DNA from: Nodosilinea sp. BSH.14
GTDB taxonomy: Bacteria; Cyanobacteriota; Cyanobacteriia; Phormidesmidales; Phormidesmidaceae
NCBI GenBank assembly: GCA_023264315.1
Contig: JALQST010000115.1
Coordinates: 1 to 8,853, forward strand
Direction: 5' to 3'
DNA length: 8,853 nt
Under the pieces are notes generated by a model. It was not told where the DNA came from, searched no databases, and saw only the letters and a program-made list of their open reading frames with translations. The stretch's first letter is position 1; each line of letters starts with the position of its first letter. Below, piece by piece: positions 1 through 6,373 of the stretch. Position numbers and translations under genes: made by a program.

Positions 1-1475
1 TGTCGCCGATGATGTAGCCCTCTTCGTCCGTGGCAATGTCGCCGGGAGCCACCCGCAGATCGTCCTCTTCGTCGGCGGTCATGTAGACCGGAGAAATGTC
101 CTTCCGCACCCAGCCATTTTCCGCCTTGAAGAAGGGGGTTTCGATGAAGCCGAAGTCGTTCACCCGAGCGTGGGTGGCCAGGGAGCCAATCAATCCGGCG
201 TTGGGGCCTTCCGGCGTTTCAATGGGGCAAATCCGGCCGTAGTGGGTGAATGTCGCGCACCGCAAAGCCCGCCCGCTCCCGCGTCAGACCACCGGGGCCG
301 AGGGCGCTGATCCGGCGCTTGTGGGTCAACTCCGCCAGGGGGTTGGTTTGATCCATGAACTGGGACAATTGGCTGGAGCCAAAGAACTCCTTAATCGCCG
401 CCACCAGGGGCTTGGGGTTCACTAGGGAAGCCGGGGTGAGGGAATCGGCATCGGACACCGTCATCCGTTCCCGAATAATCCGCTCTAGGCGGTTGAGGCC
501 CACCCGCACCTGGTTTTGCAGTAGTTCGCCCACGGAGCGCACCCGACGGTTGCCCAGGTGGTCAATGTCGTCGATGCTGCCGATATCGAATTCCAGGTTA
601 ATCAGGTAGTCGATGGCGGTGAGGATGTCCGTGGGGGTCAGCACCCGCGTGGTTTCGGGCACGTTCAGCCGCAGCTTGCGGTTCAGCTTGTGGCGACCTA
701 CCCGGCCCAGGTCATAGCGCTTGGGATCATGGAATCGGGAGAACAGCAGTTGCTCACCCCCCGCCACCGTGGGCGGTTCACCAGGGCGCAGCTTGCGGTA
801 CAGCTCCAGCAGGGCTTCCTCTTCGCTGAATTGCCCTTCTTTTTCGATGGTTTTTTGGAAATATTCCGGGTTCCGCAGCGCGTCGAAAATCTCGTTGTCG
901 CTTAGTCCCAGTGCCTTCAGCAACACCTGGGCCGACAGCTTGCGGGTTTTGTCAATCCGCACCCACACCAGGTCGTTTTTGTCGGTCTCAAACTTCAGCC
1001 AAGCGCCCCGGTTGGGGATCAGGTTGGCATTGTAGGTACGGCGACCATTTTTGTCGGTCTCCGACTTGTAGTACACCCCAGGACTACGGACGATCTGGTT
1101 GACGATCACCCGCTCGGCCCCGTTAATGATGAAGGTACCCCGGTCGGTCATCAGCGGCAGATCGCCGATGAACACCTCCTGCTCCTTAATTTCCCCGGTT
1201 TCCTTGTTAATCAACCGCGTGGGCACATACATCTGCACCGAGTAGGTAGCGTCCCGCCGCTTGGCCTCGTCCACGTCGTACTTCGGGCTTTTCAGCTTGT
1301 ACTGTTTGCCCAAAAAGTGCAGCTCCAGCTTGCCCGTGTAGTCGGTAATCGGGGAGAAACTTTCCAGTTCTTCGATTAGCCCTTCCTCCAGGAACCAGCG
1401 GAAACTGGATCGCTGGATCTCCACTAGGTCGGGAAGAACAAAGTTAGGAGTGGTGTAGGTGGTAGGTTCAGTCAT
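1..1475 (-). CDS. rpoB: RNA polymerase beta subunit, N-terminal part; reading frame broken near 245
   Basis: This is the beta subunit of RNA polymerase, which forms half of the active-site cleft. About the first 490 residues are present; the rest lies off the left edge. I chose the ATG at 1475 (MTEPTTYTTPNFVLPDLVEIQ) because it matches the usual cyanobacterial start and has AGGA about six bases upstream; the in-frame TTG at 1538 adds 21 unlikely residues. Visible family segments include RSPGVYYKSETD, GNRRVRSVGELLQNQVRVG and the rifampicin-cluster stretch GSSQLSQFMDQTNPLAELTH followed by KRRISALGPGG. The cluster keeps the wild-type residues at the E. coli Q513, D516, H526, R529 and S531 positions, so no classical resistance change is seen. 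After IHP (about 243-251) the frame shifts and meets a stop at 219-221. Positions 1-240 still encode conserved RpoB in another frame, from YGRICPIETPEGPNAGLIG onward. The gene follows tatD and rpsT on the same strand. Confidence 0.96.
242..248 (-). other. Apparent 5-bp deletion (frameshift) in rpoB
   Basis: The coding strand reads GAC ATT CAC CCA CTA CGG here. The near-invariant protein sequence RDIHPTHYGRICP requires something like CAC CCC ACC CAC TAC GGC. That is two tandem CACCC units where this sequence has one. Restoring five bases rejoins the two frames perfectly, with conserved RpoB on both sides. Because RpoB is essential, I infer a sequencing, consensus or assembly error more readily than a real mutation. 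Confidence 0.85.
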
Positions 1476-1493
1476 GGGTTTCCTAAAGCGAGT

Positions 1494-1507
1494 CAGGCCC
1501 GGGCCTG
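1494..1507. repeat. Perfect 14-bp palindrome in the rpoB leader
   Basis: CAGGCCCGGGCCTG is a perfect palindrome lying 18 bp upstream of the rpoB ATG, directly before the ribosome binding site. In mRNA it could form a five-pair GC-rich stem with a CCGG loop. A role in limiting rpoB translation is only a possibility, and a chance GC-rich palindrome is also plausible. Confidence 0.45.
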
Positions 1508-1552
1508 GGTGGCCTTTGATTGAGACGAAAGCATCCAAACGAAACCGTCAGC

Positions 1553-1570
1553 TAGTCAGCACCGTGACTA
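1553..1570. promoter_or_regulatory. Short inverted repeat in the tatD-rpoB gap
   Basis: TAGTCA and TGACTA form a perfect 6-bp inverted repeat with a 6-base loop, inside the 135-bp gap between the tatD stop and the rpoB ATG. There is no T tract, so it does not look like a standard intrinsic terminator. It could be a small operator, a processing hairpin, or chance. I found no convincing -35/-10 pair for rpoB in the gap. Confidence 0.3.
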
Positions 1571-1610
1571 ACCGATGGCGCTATGAAGGATAGGGAGCGG
1601 GGAAATAGGG

Positions 1611-2411
1611 TCATAGAGGAGAAGGCAAGGGATCCGACCACTGGAACAAATTCCAAGCATTGCGAGTGGTAACTGCGGCCAAGGAGGACATCTCCGTCTG
1701 GCGCAGTTCCGCCAAATAGCGAGCCACATGGCCAACAAAGGCGGGCTGGTTGCGTCGCTCCTTACGCATGGGTTCGGGAGAGAGAAAGGGACAGTCGGTT
1801 TCGATCAGAAGTCGGTCGTCCGGGACGATTTGGGCCGAGGCTTTTACCTGATGGGCGTTTTTAAACGTGACGATGCCGCTGAAACTAATGTAGAACCCCA
1901 GGTCGAGGAACCACTCGGTTTCCTCTGGGGTTCCGGCCCAGCAGTGCATCACCCCCGTCACGGGGCCAACGGTGTCCTGAAACTCACGGATGAGTTGGGC
2001 CGTAGCCTGGGCCGCATCGCGACAGTGAATAATCACCGGCAGGGACATCTGGGAGGCCAGGGTGAGCTGTGCCCAAAAGGCGTCCTGCTGAACCTCAGCG
2101 TTGTCCGCCTTAAAGAAATCCAGCCCTGTCTCCCCAATCGCCACCACCCGATTATCCGACCGAGCCAGTCGCCCGATTTCCGCCACCGTATCTGCCCCCC
2201 ACTGATCCACATCCAAGGGATGCAGCCCCACCGCTAGGGAAAGCTCAGGGAACCGATCCGCAATGGCCTGCATCGATGGAAAGTCCTTAGGCTCCACGCA
2301 AGAATGCACCATCCGCACGATCCCAGCCTCTCGCCAAGCCTGAGCTAGATCGTCAAGATCGTCAGCAAATGTGTCGAAGTTGAGATGTACGTGGGTGTCA
2401 ACCAGCGGCAT
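1611..2411 (-). CDS. tatD: TatD-family metal-dependent deoxyribonuclease
   Basis: This is a 266-residue TatD-family hydrolase of the amidohydrolase fold, a length normal for the family. The metal ligands can be read off: DTHVH with H7 and H9 at the N-terminus, GETGLDF with E94, IIHCRD with H129, MHCWAG with H156, and ETDCPFLSP with D206. Family members that have been studied are magnesium-dependent 3'-5' DNases or related phosphoesterases; the physiological substrate here is not known. The ATG at 2411 puts the HxH motif at residue 7, as usual, although no clear Shine-Dalgarno precedes it. The gene starts 53 bp after the rpsT stop and is followed by rpoB, so it probably shares the rpsT transcript. 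The name links it to the Tat locus of E. coli, but nothing here suggests a role in protein export. Confidence 0.95.
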   Translation of the reverse strand: MPLVDTHVHLNFDTFADDLDDLAQAWREAGIVRMVHSCVEPKDFPSMQAIADRFPELSLAVGLHPLDVDQWGADTVAEIGRLARSDNRVVAIGETGLDFFKADNAEVQQDAFWAQLTLASQMSLPVIIHCRDAAQATAQLIREFQDTVGPVTGVMHCWAGTPEETEWFLDLGFYISFSGIVTFKNAHQVKASAQIVPDDRLLIETDCPFLSPEPMRKERRNQPAFVGHVARYLAELRQTEMSSLAAVTTRNAWNLFQWSDPLPSPL

Positions 2412-2464
2412 AGTCGGGGGGCAGCAACGTAGAAAACAGGGGCGATATTTGACCCGAATCGTTC

Positions 2465-2773
2465 CTAGGACGCTGCTTCGGTACCTTGGCTATCCTTCGT
2501 TTTCAGTGCCTGTGCCAAGCTAGACTTTTTCCGTGCCCCGGTGTTGGGATGGAGCACCCCCCGCTTAACGGCCTTGTCAATTTTGCTGTAGGCCGTCGCC
2601 ATCTTGGCCTCTGCCGCCGCCAAATTTTCTGGAGTGGGGTCAGCTTGGTAGGCCTCAGCCGCCGCCAAGTAGGATTTGCTGAGTGTTTTAACCGCTGACT
2701 TATAGGAACGATTCCGGAGCCGATTCCGCTCGGCAACTTCGATGCGCTTGAGCGCAGACTTAATGTTTGCCAC
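2465..2773 (-). CDS. rpsT: 30S ribosomal protein S20 (GTG start)
   Basis: This is a 102-residue, lysine- and arginine-rich protein of the S20 family, which binds 16S rRNA early in 30S assembly. Recognisable segments are ANIKSALKRIEVAERNRLRN at the N-terminus, then SYKSAVKTL, and later SKIDKAVKRGVLHPNTGARK. I place the start at the GTG at 2773 because S20 proteins begin MANIKSALKR and because AGGG lies six bases upstream of it. The in-frame ATG at 2818 would add 15 non-conserved residues (MLYPDQAYLVKLGHT), and that ATG lies within or next to the promoter candidate. A non-ATG start also occurs in E. coli rpsT (UUG), where it is tied to autoregulation; whether that applies here is unknown. The gene heads the rpsT-tatD-rpoB string and diverges from hisD. 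Confidence 0.96.
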   Translation of the reverse strand: MANIKSALKRIEVAERNRLRNRSYKSAVKTLSKSYLAAAEAYQADPTPENLAAAEAKMATAYSKIDKAVKRGVLHPNTGARKKSSLAQALKTKDSQGTEAAS

Positions 2774-2814
2774 AGTATGCCCTAGCTTAACAAGATATGC
2801 TTGATCTGGATATA

Positions 2815-2848
2815 ACATCTTAGCACCAGATGTCGGGATTTATGGCAA
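2815..2848 (-). promoter_or_regulatory. Candidate rpsT promoter with overlapping palindrome
   Basis: On the minus strand an extended -10-like sequence TGCTAAGAT (2817-2825) lies about 45 bases upstream of the rpsT GTG. The only -35-like hexamer, TTGCCA (2843-2848), is 20 bp away, which is too far, so the match is weak. A perfect inverted repeat ACATCT-N7-AGATGT (2815-2833) overlaps the -10 candidate and could be an operator. The assignment rests on position and sequence likeness only. Confidence 0.3.
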
Positions 2849-2859
2849 CGGGGATGGGG

Positions 2860-2874
2860 ATTTTTGAGGTCAAC
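2860..2874 (-). promoter_or_regulatory. Copy 1 of the intergenic motif GTTGACC-TCAAAAAT
   Basis: The minus strand reads GTTGACCTCAAAAAT. Apart from one extra C it equals the plus-strand sequence GTTGACCCTCAAAAAT at 6114-6129, which lies in the other divergent intergenic region. It may be a protein-binding site serving rpsT or hisD. No inverted partner is visible close by. Confidence 0.3.
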
Positions 2875-2974
2875 CCGGATCAAGGGCCGACGGAGTGTGC
2901 CCAACGCCCCACCTCACCCCCAGACTTCAACGGCTGGAGAAGGATTCTGAGACATTGATCCACCCCTCGCCAGT

Positions 2975-3000
2975 GGCCGCCGTGCCCCCCAGCGCCGGCC
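2975..3000. repeat. GC-rich imperfect hairpin upstream of the hisD promoter
   Basis: Arms at 2975-2982 (GGCCGCCG) and 2993-3000 (CGCCGGCC) pair at seven of eight positions around a 10-base C-rich loop. It ends 6 bp before the hisD -35 candidate. No T tract follows, so it does not look like an intrinsic terminator. Its role is unknown and it may be chance in GC-rich DNA. Confidence 0.3.
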
Positions 3001-3006
3001 CCAAGT

Positions 3007-3035
3007 TTGTCTGGAAATCGACTATCCTGTATAGA
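3007..3035 (+). promoter_or_regulatory. Probable sigma70-type promoter of hisD
   Basis: TTGTCT (3007-3012), a 17-bp spacer and TATAGA (3030-3035) form a good match to a housekeeping sigma promoter. Transcription would start near 3042, leaving a leader of roughly 80 bases before the hisD ATG at 3123. I saw no histidine-rich leader peptide or terminator-antiterminator pair in that leader, so attenuation of the E. coli type is not supported. Confidence 0.55.
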
Positions 3036-3122
3036 ACACAACGACTGACCTGGGGCGTTCCCTAGGCGTTGTGGGTGGGCCTACACCGTTCACCGCCAAC
3101 CCATCCGAACCCATTCGCCGTA

Positions 3123-4418
3123 ATGCTGCGCATCATCCATCAGCTCACTGAGGCTCGGGCCGAGCTACAGCGTATCTGTGCTCGCACCCATGACGACCAG
3201 GTTGTTCACAAAGAGGCGACCGTTCGTGAGATTCTCCACGCGGTTAAACGCCAGGGCGACCAAGCTCTGGTGCAGTATACCCAAGACTTTGACCGGGTTT
3301 CGCTAACCCCAGAGACCTTGCGGGTGACGGGGGCCGAACTGGATGCCGCCTATCAACAGGTCAGCAAGCCGCTGTTGGATGGCCTGCGGGTGGCCTGTCG
3401 CAACATCGAAGCCTTCCACCGGCAGCGGCTCCCGAAAAGCTGGGTGCAGTTTGAAGACAACGGGGTTGTGCTGGGCAAGCGCTACACACCGGTAGATCGG
3501 GCGGGGATCTATATCCCCGGTGGTCGGGCCGCCTACCCCAGTACCGTGCTCATGAACGCGATTCCGGCCAAGGTGGCAGGGGTTTCGCGGATTGTCATGG
3601 TAACGCCCCCCGGCCCGGATGCGGCCATTACGCCAGCAGTGTTGGTGGCGGCTCAGGAGGCCGGGATTTCTGAGATCTACCGCGTCGGCGGTGCCCAGGC
3701 CATTGGGGCGCTGGCCTACGGTACCGAGAGTATCCCAGCGGTGGATGTGATCACAGGGCCGGGAAATATCTACGTTACCCTCGCGAAGAAACTGGTGTTT
3801 GGCGCCGTGGGGATTGATTCCCTCGCAGGTCCATCGGAGGTGTTGGTGATTGCAGACAAGACCGCCAACCCAAACCATGTGGCCACGGATATGCTGGCCC
3901 AGGCCGAGCATGACCCCCTAGCCGCATCGATTTTGATTACCACCAGTGCCCCCCTCGCTGAGGCAGTGGCGGTTTCAGTGGCCCGCCAACTGGCCGACCA
4001 CCCCCGCCAAACCCTCACCGAGAAGTCCATCGCCAACTATGGCCTCGCGGTCGTGGTTGACACCCTAGAGCAGGCGGCGGATTTCTCGAACCAGTTTGCC
4101 CCAGAGCACTTGCAGCTTGAGATTGAGGATCCCTGGGCGCTGCTCGATCAGATTCGCCATGCGGGGGCGATTTTCCTCGGTCATTCCACCCCCGAAGCTA
4201 TCGGCGACTATCTAGCAGGGCCAAACCACACCCTACCCACCTCCGGCGCGGCCCGCTATGCCTCGCCCCTCTGCACCGAAACCTTCATGAAGCATTCCAG
4301 CCTGCTTCAATACACCCCCAAGGCCCTTCAGGACGTTTCCGAGGCCATCGCGGTGCTGACCGAAGCGGAAGGACTACCCTCCCACGGTCAATCGGTGACG
4401 GATCGAGTTTCCGGTTAA
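3123..4418 (+). CDS. hisD: Histidinol dehydrogenase
   Basis: This is a 431-residue zinc enzyme that oxidises L-histidinol twice with NAD+ to give L-histidine, the last two steps of the pathway. All expected active-site positions are visible: DMLAQAEHDP gives zinc ligands Q260 and H263; APEHLQLE gives catalytic E328 and H329; GDYLAGPNHTLPTSG gives D362; and the C-terminal EGLPSHGQSVT gives H421. Each sits within two residues of the E. coli numbering (Q259, H262, E326, H327, D360, H419). The ATG at 3123 begins MLRIIHQLTEA; an in-frame start at 3069 would add 18 proline-rich residues of no family likeness. No strong Shine-Dalgarno precedes the ATG. No other his genes are nearby, which is consistent with the scattered his genes of cyanobacteria. 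The gene converges on mltA with 29 bp between the stops and no obvious terminator. Confidence 0.97.
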   Translation: MLRIIHQLTEARAELQRICARTHDDQVVHKEATVREILHAVKRQGDQALVQYTQDFDRVSLTPETLRVTGAELDAAYQQVSKPLLDGLRVACRNIEAFHRQRLPKSWVQFEDNGVVLGKRYTPVDRAGIYIPGGRAAYPSTVLMNAIPAKVAGVSRIVMVTPPGPDAAITPAVLVAAQEAGISEIYRVGGAQAIGALAYGTESIPAVDVITGPGNIYVTLAKKLVFGAVGIDSLAGPSEVLVIADKTANPNHVATDMLAQAEHDPLAASILITTSAPLAEAVAVSVARQLADHPRQTLTEKSIANYGLAVVVDTLEQAADFSNQFAPEHLQLEIEDPWALLDQIRHAGAIFLGHSTPEAIGDYLAGPNHTLPTSGAARYASPLCTETFMKHSSLLQYTPKALQDVSEAIAVLTEAEGLPSHGQSVTDRVSG

Positions 4419-4447
4419 AGCGAGGCATTGAGCCATCCCTAGCCCAA

Positions 4448-5767
4448 CTACCGCAACAGGAGGTAGTAGAGATGGCCGGGGGTATTGATGCGACCGGCTA
4501 ACTCCCCCGCCTCGGAGCCAGACCCCACAAAGAGATCCACACGCCCGGGGCCAATGATCGCTCCTCCCGTGTCTTGATCCAGCACCAGACGGGTGGTCGG
4601 TTCGCTCGTCCATCCATCGGGGGTGCGTTGGGGCAGGGGAGCTTGGATAATGGCCATGGCCCCGGGTGGCATCAGGGATTTGTCCGTGGCGATGGAGTGC
4701 CCCGCCGTCACAGGAACGCTAAGGCTCCCGGTGGGTGGGCCACCATCGGTGGATCGAAAGAAAATAAACCGCTCATTTTGCGGGATGTAGATATCAAGCT
4801 GCTCGGGATGGGCCTCGAAATAAGCCAATAGGTTAGGCAAGGACAGGTTTTCGGCGGCAATTTTCCCGTCTTCTACCAGGGCGCGGCCAATACTGGTGTA
4901 GGGGTAGTCGGTGCGTCCGGCATAGCCCACAGTCATGACGCGGCCATCGGGGAACCCCAGTTTGGCTGACCCCTGCACCTGCACCAGAAAGGCTTCTAGG
5001 CGACTGGCCAGCCATACCAATTCCAGCCCTTGCAGCGGGCCAAAGCTACCCTGCAAGCCATCGGTACCCTCCAATTGCAGACGGGTGGGGTGGGGCTGGG
5101 GCCAGCGGTCAAGATCGGCGGGGCGACGATAGAGGGGATAGCGGTAGTCTGCGGTGGGGACAGGGCTAGCCCGATAGTAGGGTTCAAAGTAGCCCGTAAA
5201 GCCAACGGTGCCCTCCCCATCCCGACCTGTGGATTGATACAGGGCAAACTCCCGCCCTAGGGCCGCCTGGAAAGCCGCATCGTTAGGACTGTTTTGCACG
5301 AGTTGTCGCAGGCGTCGCAAACTGCGCTCAACCCGATCTCGGGTGATACCTGGGGTGGGATGGGCCTGGTAATCCGCCATGGCCTTGGGGGTTGCCAAGT
5401 AGGTTAGGCTGTGGCGAATCGCTTGAAGCAACGGACGGCGATCCTGGGGCAAACGCACCGAAGCCCAGAAATTCGCCGCCTCCGCCGCTGGGACAGGGCG
5501 CAGGGGCGCGACGGGGGTGGGGGTGGGCACCACCATCGATTGGGCCACCCTCAGCGGCGGGATGGCCCCCGGGGTATCGGCCCTAGATGGTGTTGGGAGA
5601 AAGGTTTCGGGTCTAGACAGGTCAGTCACCGATGGATCGGGCACTGATGGAGGCAGATTTTCCGCCATGGCTTCACCACTCCCCGGCACTGCAACCCCTG
5701 CCAACAGGCCACCCAGGACGAGGCGGCTCAGCCAAACCCTCGGCGGCATTCCGTGATGTCTACCCAT
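4448..5767 (-). CDS. mltA: MltA-type lytic murein transglycosylase
   Basis: This 439-residue protein has an N-terminal signal peptide (RVWLSRLVLGGLLAGVAVPG, possible cleavage after the AMA at 33-35), a proline-rich linker to about residue 93, and then the MltA barrel domain (GFTGYFEPYY near 189-198). It closes with a 3D domain, LDQDTGGAIIGPGRVDLFVG, at about 396-415. D411 aligns with the catalytic Asp308 of E. coli MltA, and D397 and D399 supply the other aspartates of the motif. MltA enzymes cleave the MurNAc-GlcNAc bond of peptidoglycan with formation of 1,6-anhydro ends. No lipobox cysteine is seen, so unlike E. coli MltA this one is probably soluble in the periplasm or held by an uncleaved anchor. 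The ATG at 5767 is preceded by CAGGTGCT, a usable ribosome binding site; the ATG at 5749 is an alternative. It lies 50 bp after the 84-residue gene on the same strand, probably co-transcribed. Confidence 0.93.
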   Translation of the reverse strand: MGRHHGMPPRVWLSRLVLGGLLAGVAVPGSGEAMAENLPPSVPDPSVTDLSRPETFLPTPSRADTPGAIPPLRVAQSMVVPTPTPVAPLRPVPAAEAANFWASVRLPQDRRPLLQAIRHSLTYLATPKAMADYQAHPTPGITRDRVERSLRRLRQLVQNSPNDAAFQAALGREFALYQSTGRDGEGTVGFTGYFEPYYRASPVPTADYRYPLYRRPADLDRWPQPHPTRLQLEGTDGLQGSFGPLQGLELVWLASRLEAFLVQVQGSAKLGFPDGRVMTVGYAGRTDYPYTSIGRALVEDGKIAAENLSLPNLLAYFEAHPEQLDIYIPQNERFIFFRSTDGGPPTGSLSVPVTAGHSIATDKSLMPPGAMAIIQAPLPQRTPDGWTSEPTTRLVLDQDTGGAIIGPGRVDLFVGSGSEAGELAGRINTPGHLYYLLLR

Positions 5768-5817
5768 AGCACCTGCCCTATTTGATTTAATCCTCGGCCC
5801 CGGCCTTGCAGGGCACC

Positions 5818-6072
5818 CTAAAATCGTTCGACGCTGGAACTAAAGACGGGTTCCACCCGGATGGCGGTGAGGCGGGAAGGACGAATCACCATATATTCGC
5901 CCGGGTTCACCTTGGGCAGGGGCACGGTAATAAACTCGTCAGAACTGGCCTTGGGCATCAGTTCGCCGCTGTACCATTTTTGAAAATCTTGAATGGAGGA
6001 GAAGCGCACTTCTTCGTGGTGGCCCCCATCAAACAACATATGAATAATGTATTCACTGGGCGTTCTTGGCAT
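5818..6072 (-). CDS. Small conserved cyanobacterial-type protein, function unknown
   Basis: This encodes an 84-residue soluble protein with no membrane segment and no signal peptide. It contains the segments YIIHMLFDGGHHEEVRFSS, QDFQKWYSGEL, EFITVPLP and MVIRPSRLTAIRVEP. I believe it belongs to a conserved cyanobacterial family of unknown function, but I cannot name a domain. I place the start at the ATG at 6072, preceded by AAGGGAG with an eight-base spacer. The same frame stays open to 6498, but that upstream part is low-complexity, runs through the divergent promoter region and lies opposite the YbaY gene, so I reject it. The small gene precedes mltA by 50 bp and may be its operon partner, although no functional link is known to me. 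The alternating beta-like pattern suggests a small alpha/beta fold (inference only). Confidence 0.8.
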   Translation of the reverse strand: MPRTPSEYIIHMLFDGGHHEEVRFSSIQDFQKWYSGELMPKASSDEFITVPLPKVNPGEYMVIRPSRLTAIRVEPVFSSSVERF

Positions 6073-6103
6073 GGCTTGCGCTCCCTTCTGTGCTCCGACC
6101 CCT

Positions 6104-6109
6104 ATTATG
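6104..6109 (-). promoter_or_regulatory. Candidate -10 element for the small gene and mltA
   Basis: The minus strand reads CATAAT here, five of six bases matching TATAAT. Transcription would start near 6097, about 25 bases before the ATG at 6072. No TTGACA-like -35 lies at the right distance; instead that position falls inside the inverted repeat at 6121-6155. This would fit an activator-dependent promoter, but that is inference. Confidence 0.35.
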
Positions 6110-6120
6110 GGCTGTTGACC

Positions 6121-6155
6121 CTCAAAAATTGCAGGTTTAGACGGGAATTTTTGAG
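6121..6155. promoter_or_regulatory. Perfect 10-bp inverted repeat, operator-like
   Basis: CTCAAAAATT (6121-6130) and its exact reverse complement AATTTTTGAG (6146-6155) flank 15 bp. It is AT-rich in a GC-rich setting and sits between divergent genes. There is no T tract after either arm, and transcripts from both genes would run away from it, so a terminator is unlikely. A binding site for a dimeric regulator is the best guess; I cannot name the regulator. Confidence 0.5.
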
Positions 6156-6373
6156 CCCCTTTGACCGGGCTGGTATCGCGGCTTTTGTTCCCTGAGCCAG
6201 GGGGCATCCGATGACCCTGGGGGGACGTTCCGGTTGGGCCTGTTACCGTTTCAGTAACTTTCTGATCTGACCGGTTCGCCCTCGCTAAAGTGGTGAATGG
6301 GATAACCGGTGGGCTGGCCTCCGCAAACCCTCGCTTCAACGATGGTCGCTGCCTGAGCCCATGCCCGCTAGAC

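Larger units (their letters stand above)
6073..6373. other. Divergent intergenic region between the small gene and the YbaY gene
   Basis: About 300 bp without a supported gene. It holds a perfect 10-bp inverted repeat (6121-6155), two TTGACC hexamers (6115-6120 and 6161-6166) and, on the minus strand, a -10-like CATAAT (6104-6109) suitably placed for the 84-residue gene. From about 6200 to 6373 I see nothing definite. A 19-codon open frame from the ATG at 6211 looks spurious, and no signal-peptide-like sequence that could belong to the YbaY gene is found in any plus-strand frame. Confidence 0.6.

Noticed and set aside
1476..1538. N-terminal extension of rpoB from a TTG at 1538
   Set aside because: The 21 extra residues have no likeness to RpoB, while the ATG at 1475 begins the familiar sequence and has a ribosome binding site.
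1728..2237. 169-codon open frame antisense to tatD
   Set aside because: It lies within the well-supported tatD gene, and its product shows no domain.
3036..3122. Histidine attenuator leader before hisD
   Set aside because: No short open frame rich in His codons and no terminator-like hairpin with a T tract were seen in the leader.
3303..3911. 202-codon open frame antisense to hisD
   Set aside because: It lies wholly within hisD, whose frame carries every active-site residue. The antisense product is His- and Gly-rich with no recognisable motif, as expected of a shadow in GC-rich DNA.
4419..4447. Possible terminator between the convergent hisD and mltA genes
   Set aside because: The 29 bp contain no stable stem and no T run on either strand. 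A five-pair match (CTACC/GGTAG) just inside mltA is coding and too short.
5796..5815. Near-palindrome GCCTTGCAGGGC between the small gene and mltA
   Set aside because: Only 10 of 12 positions match and there is no T tract. It is expected by chance in such GC-rich DNA.
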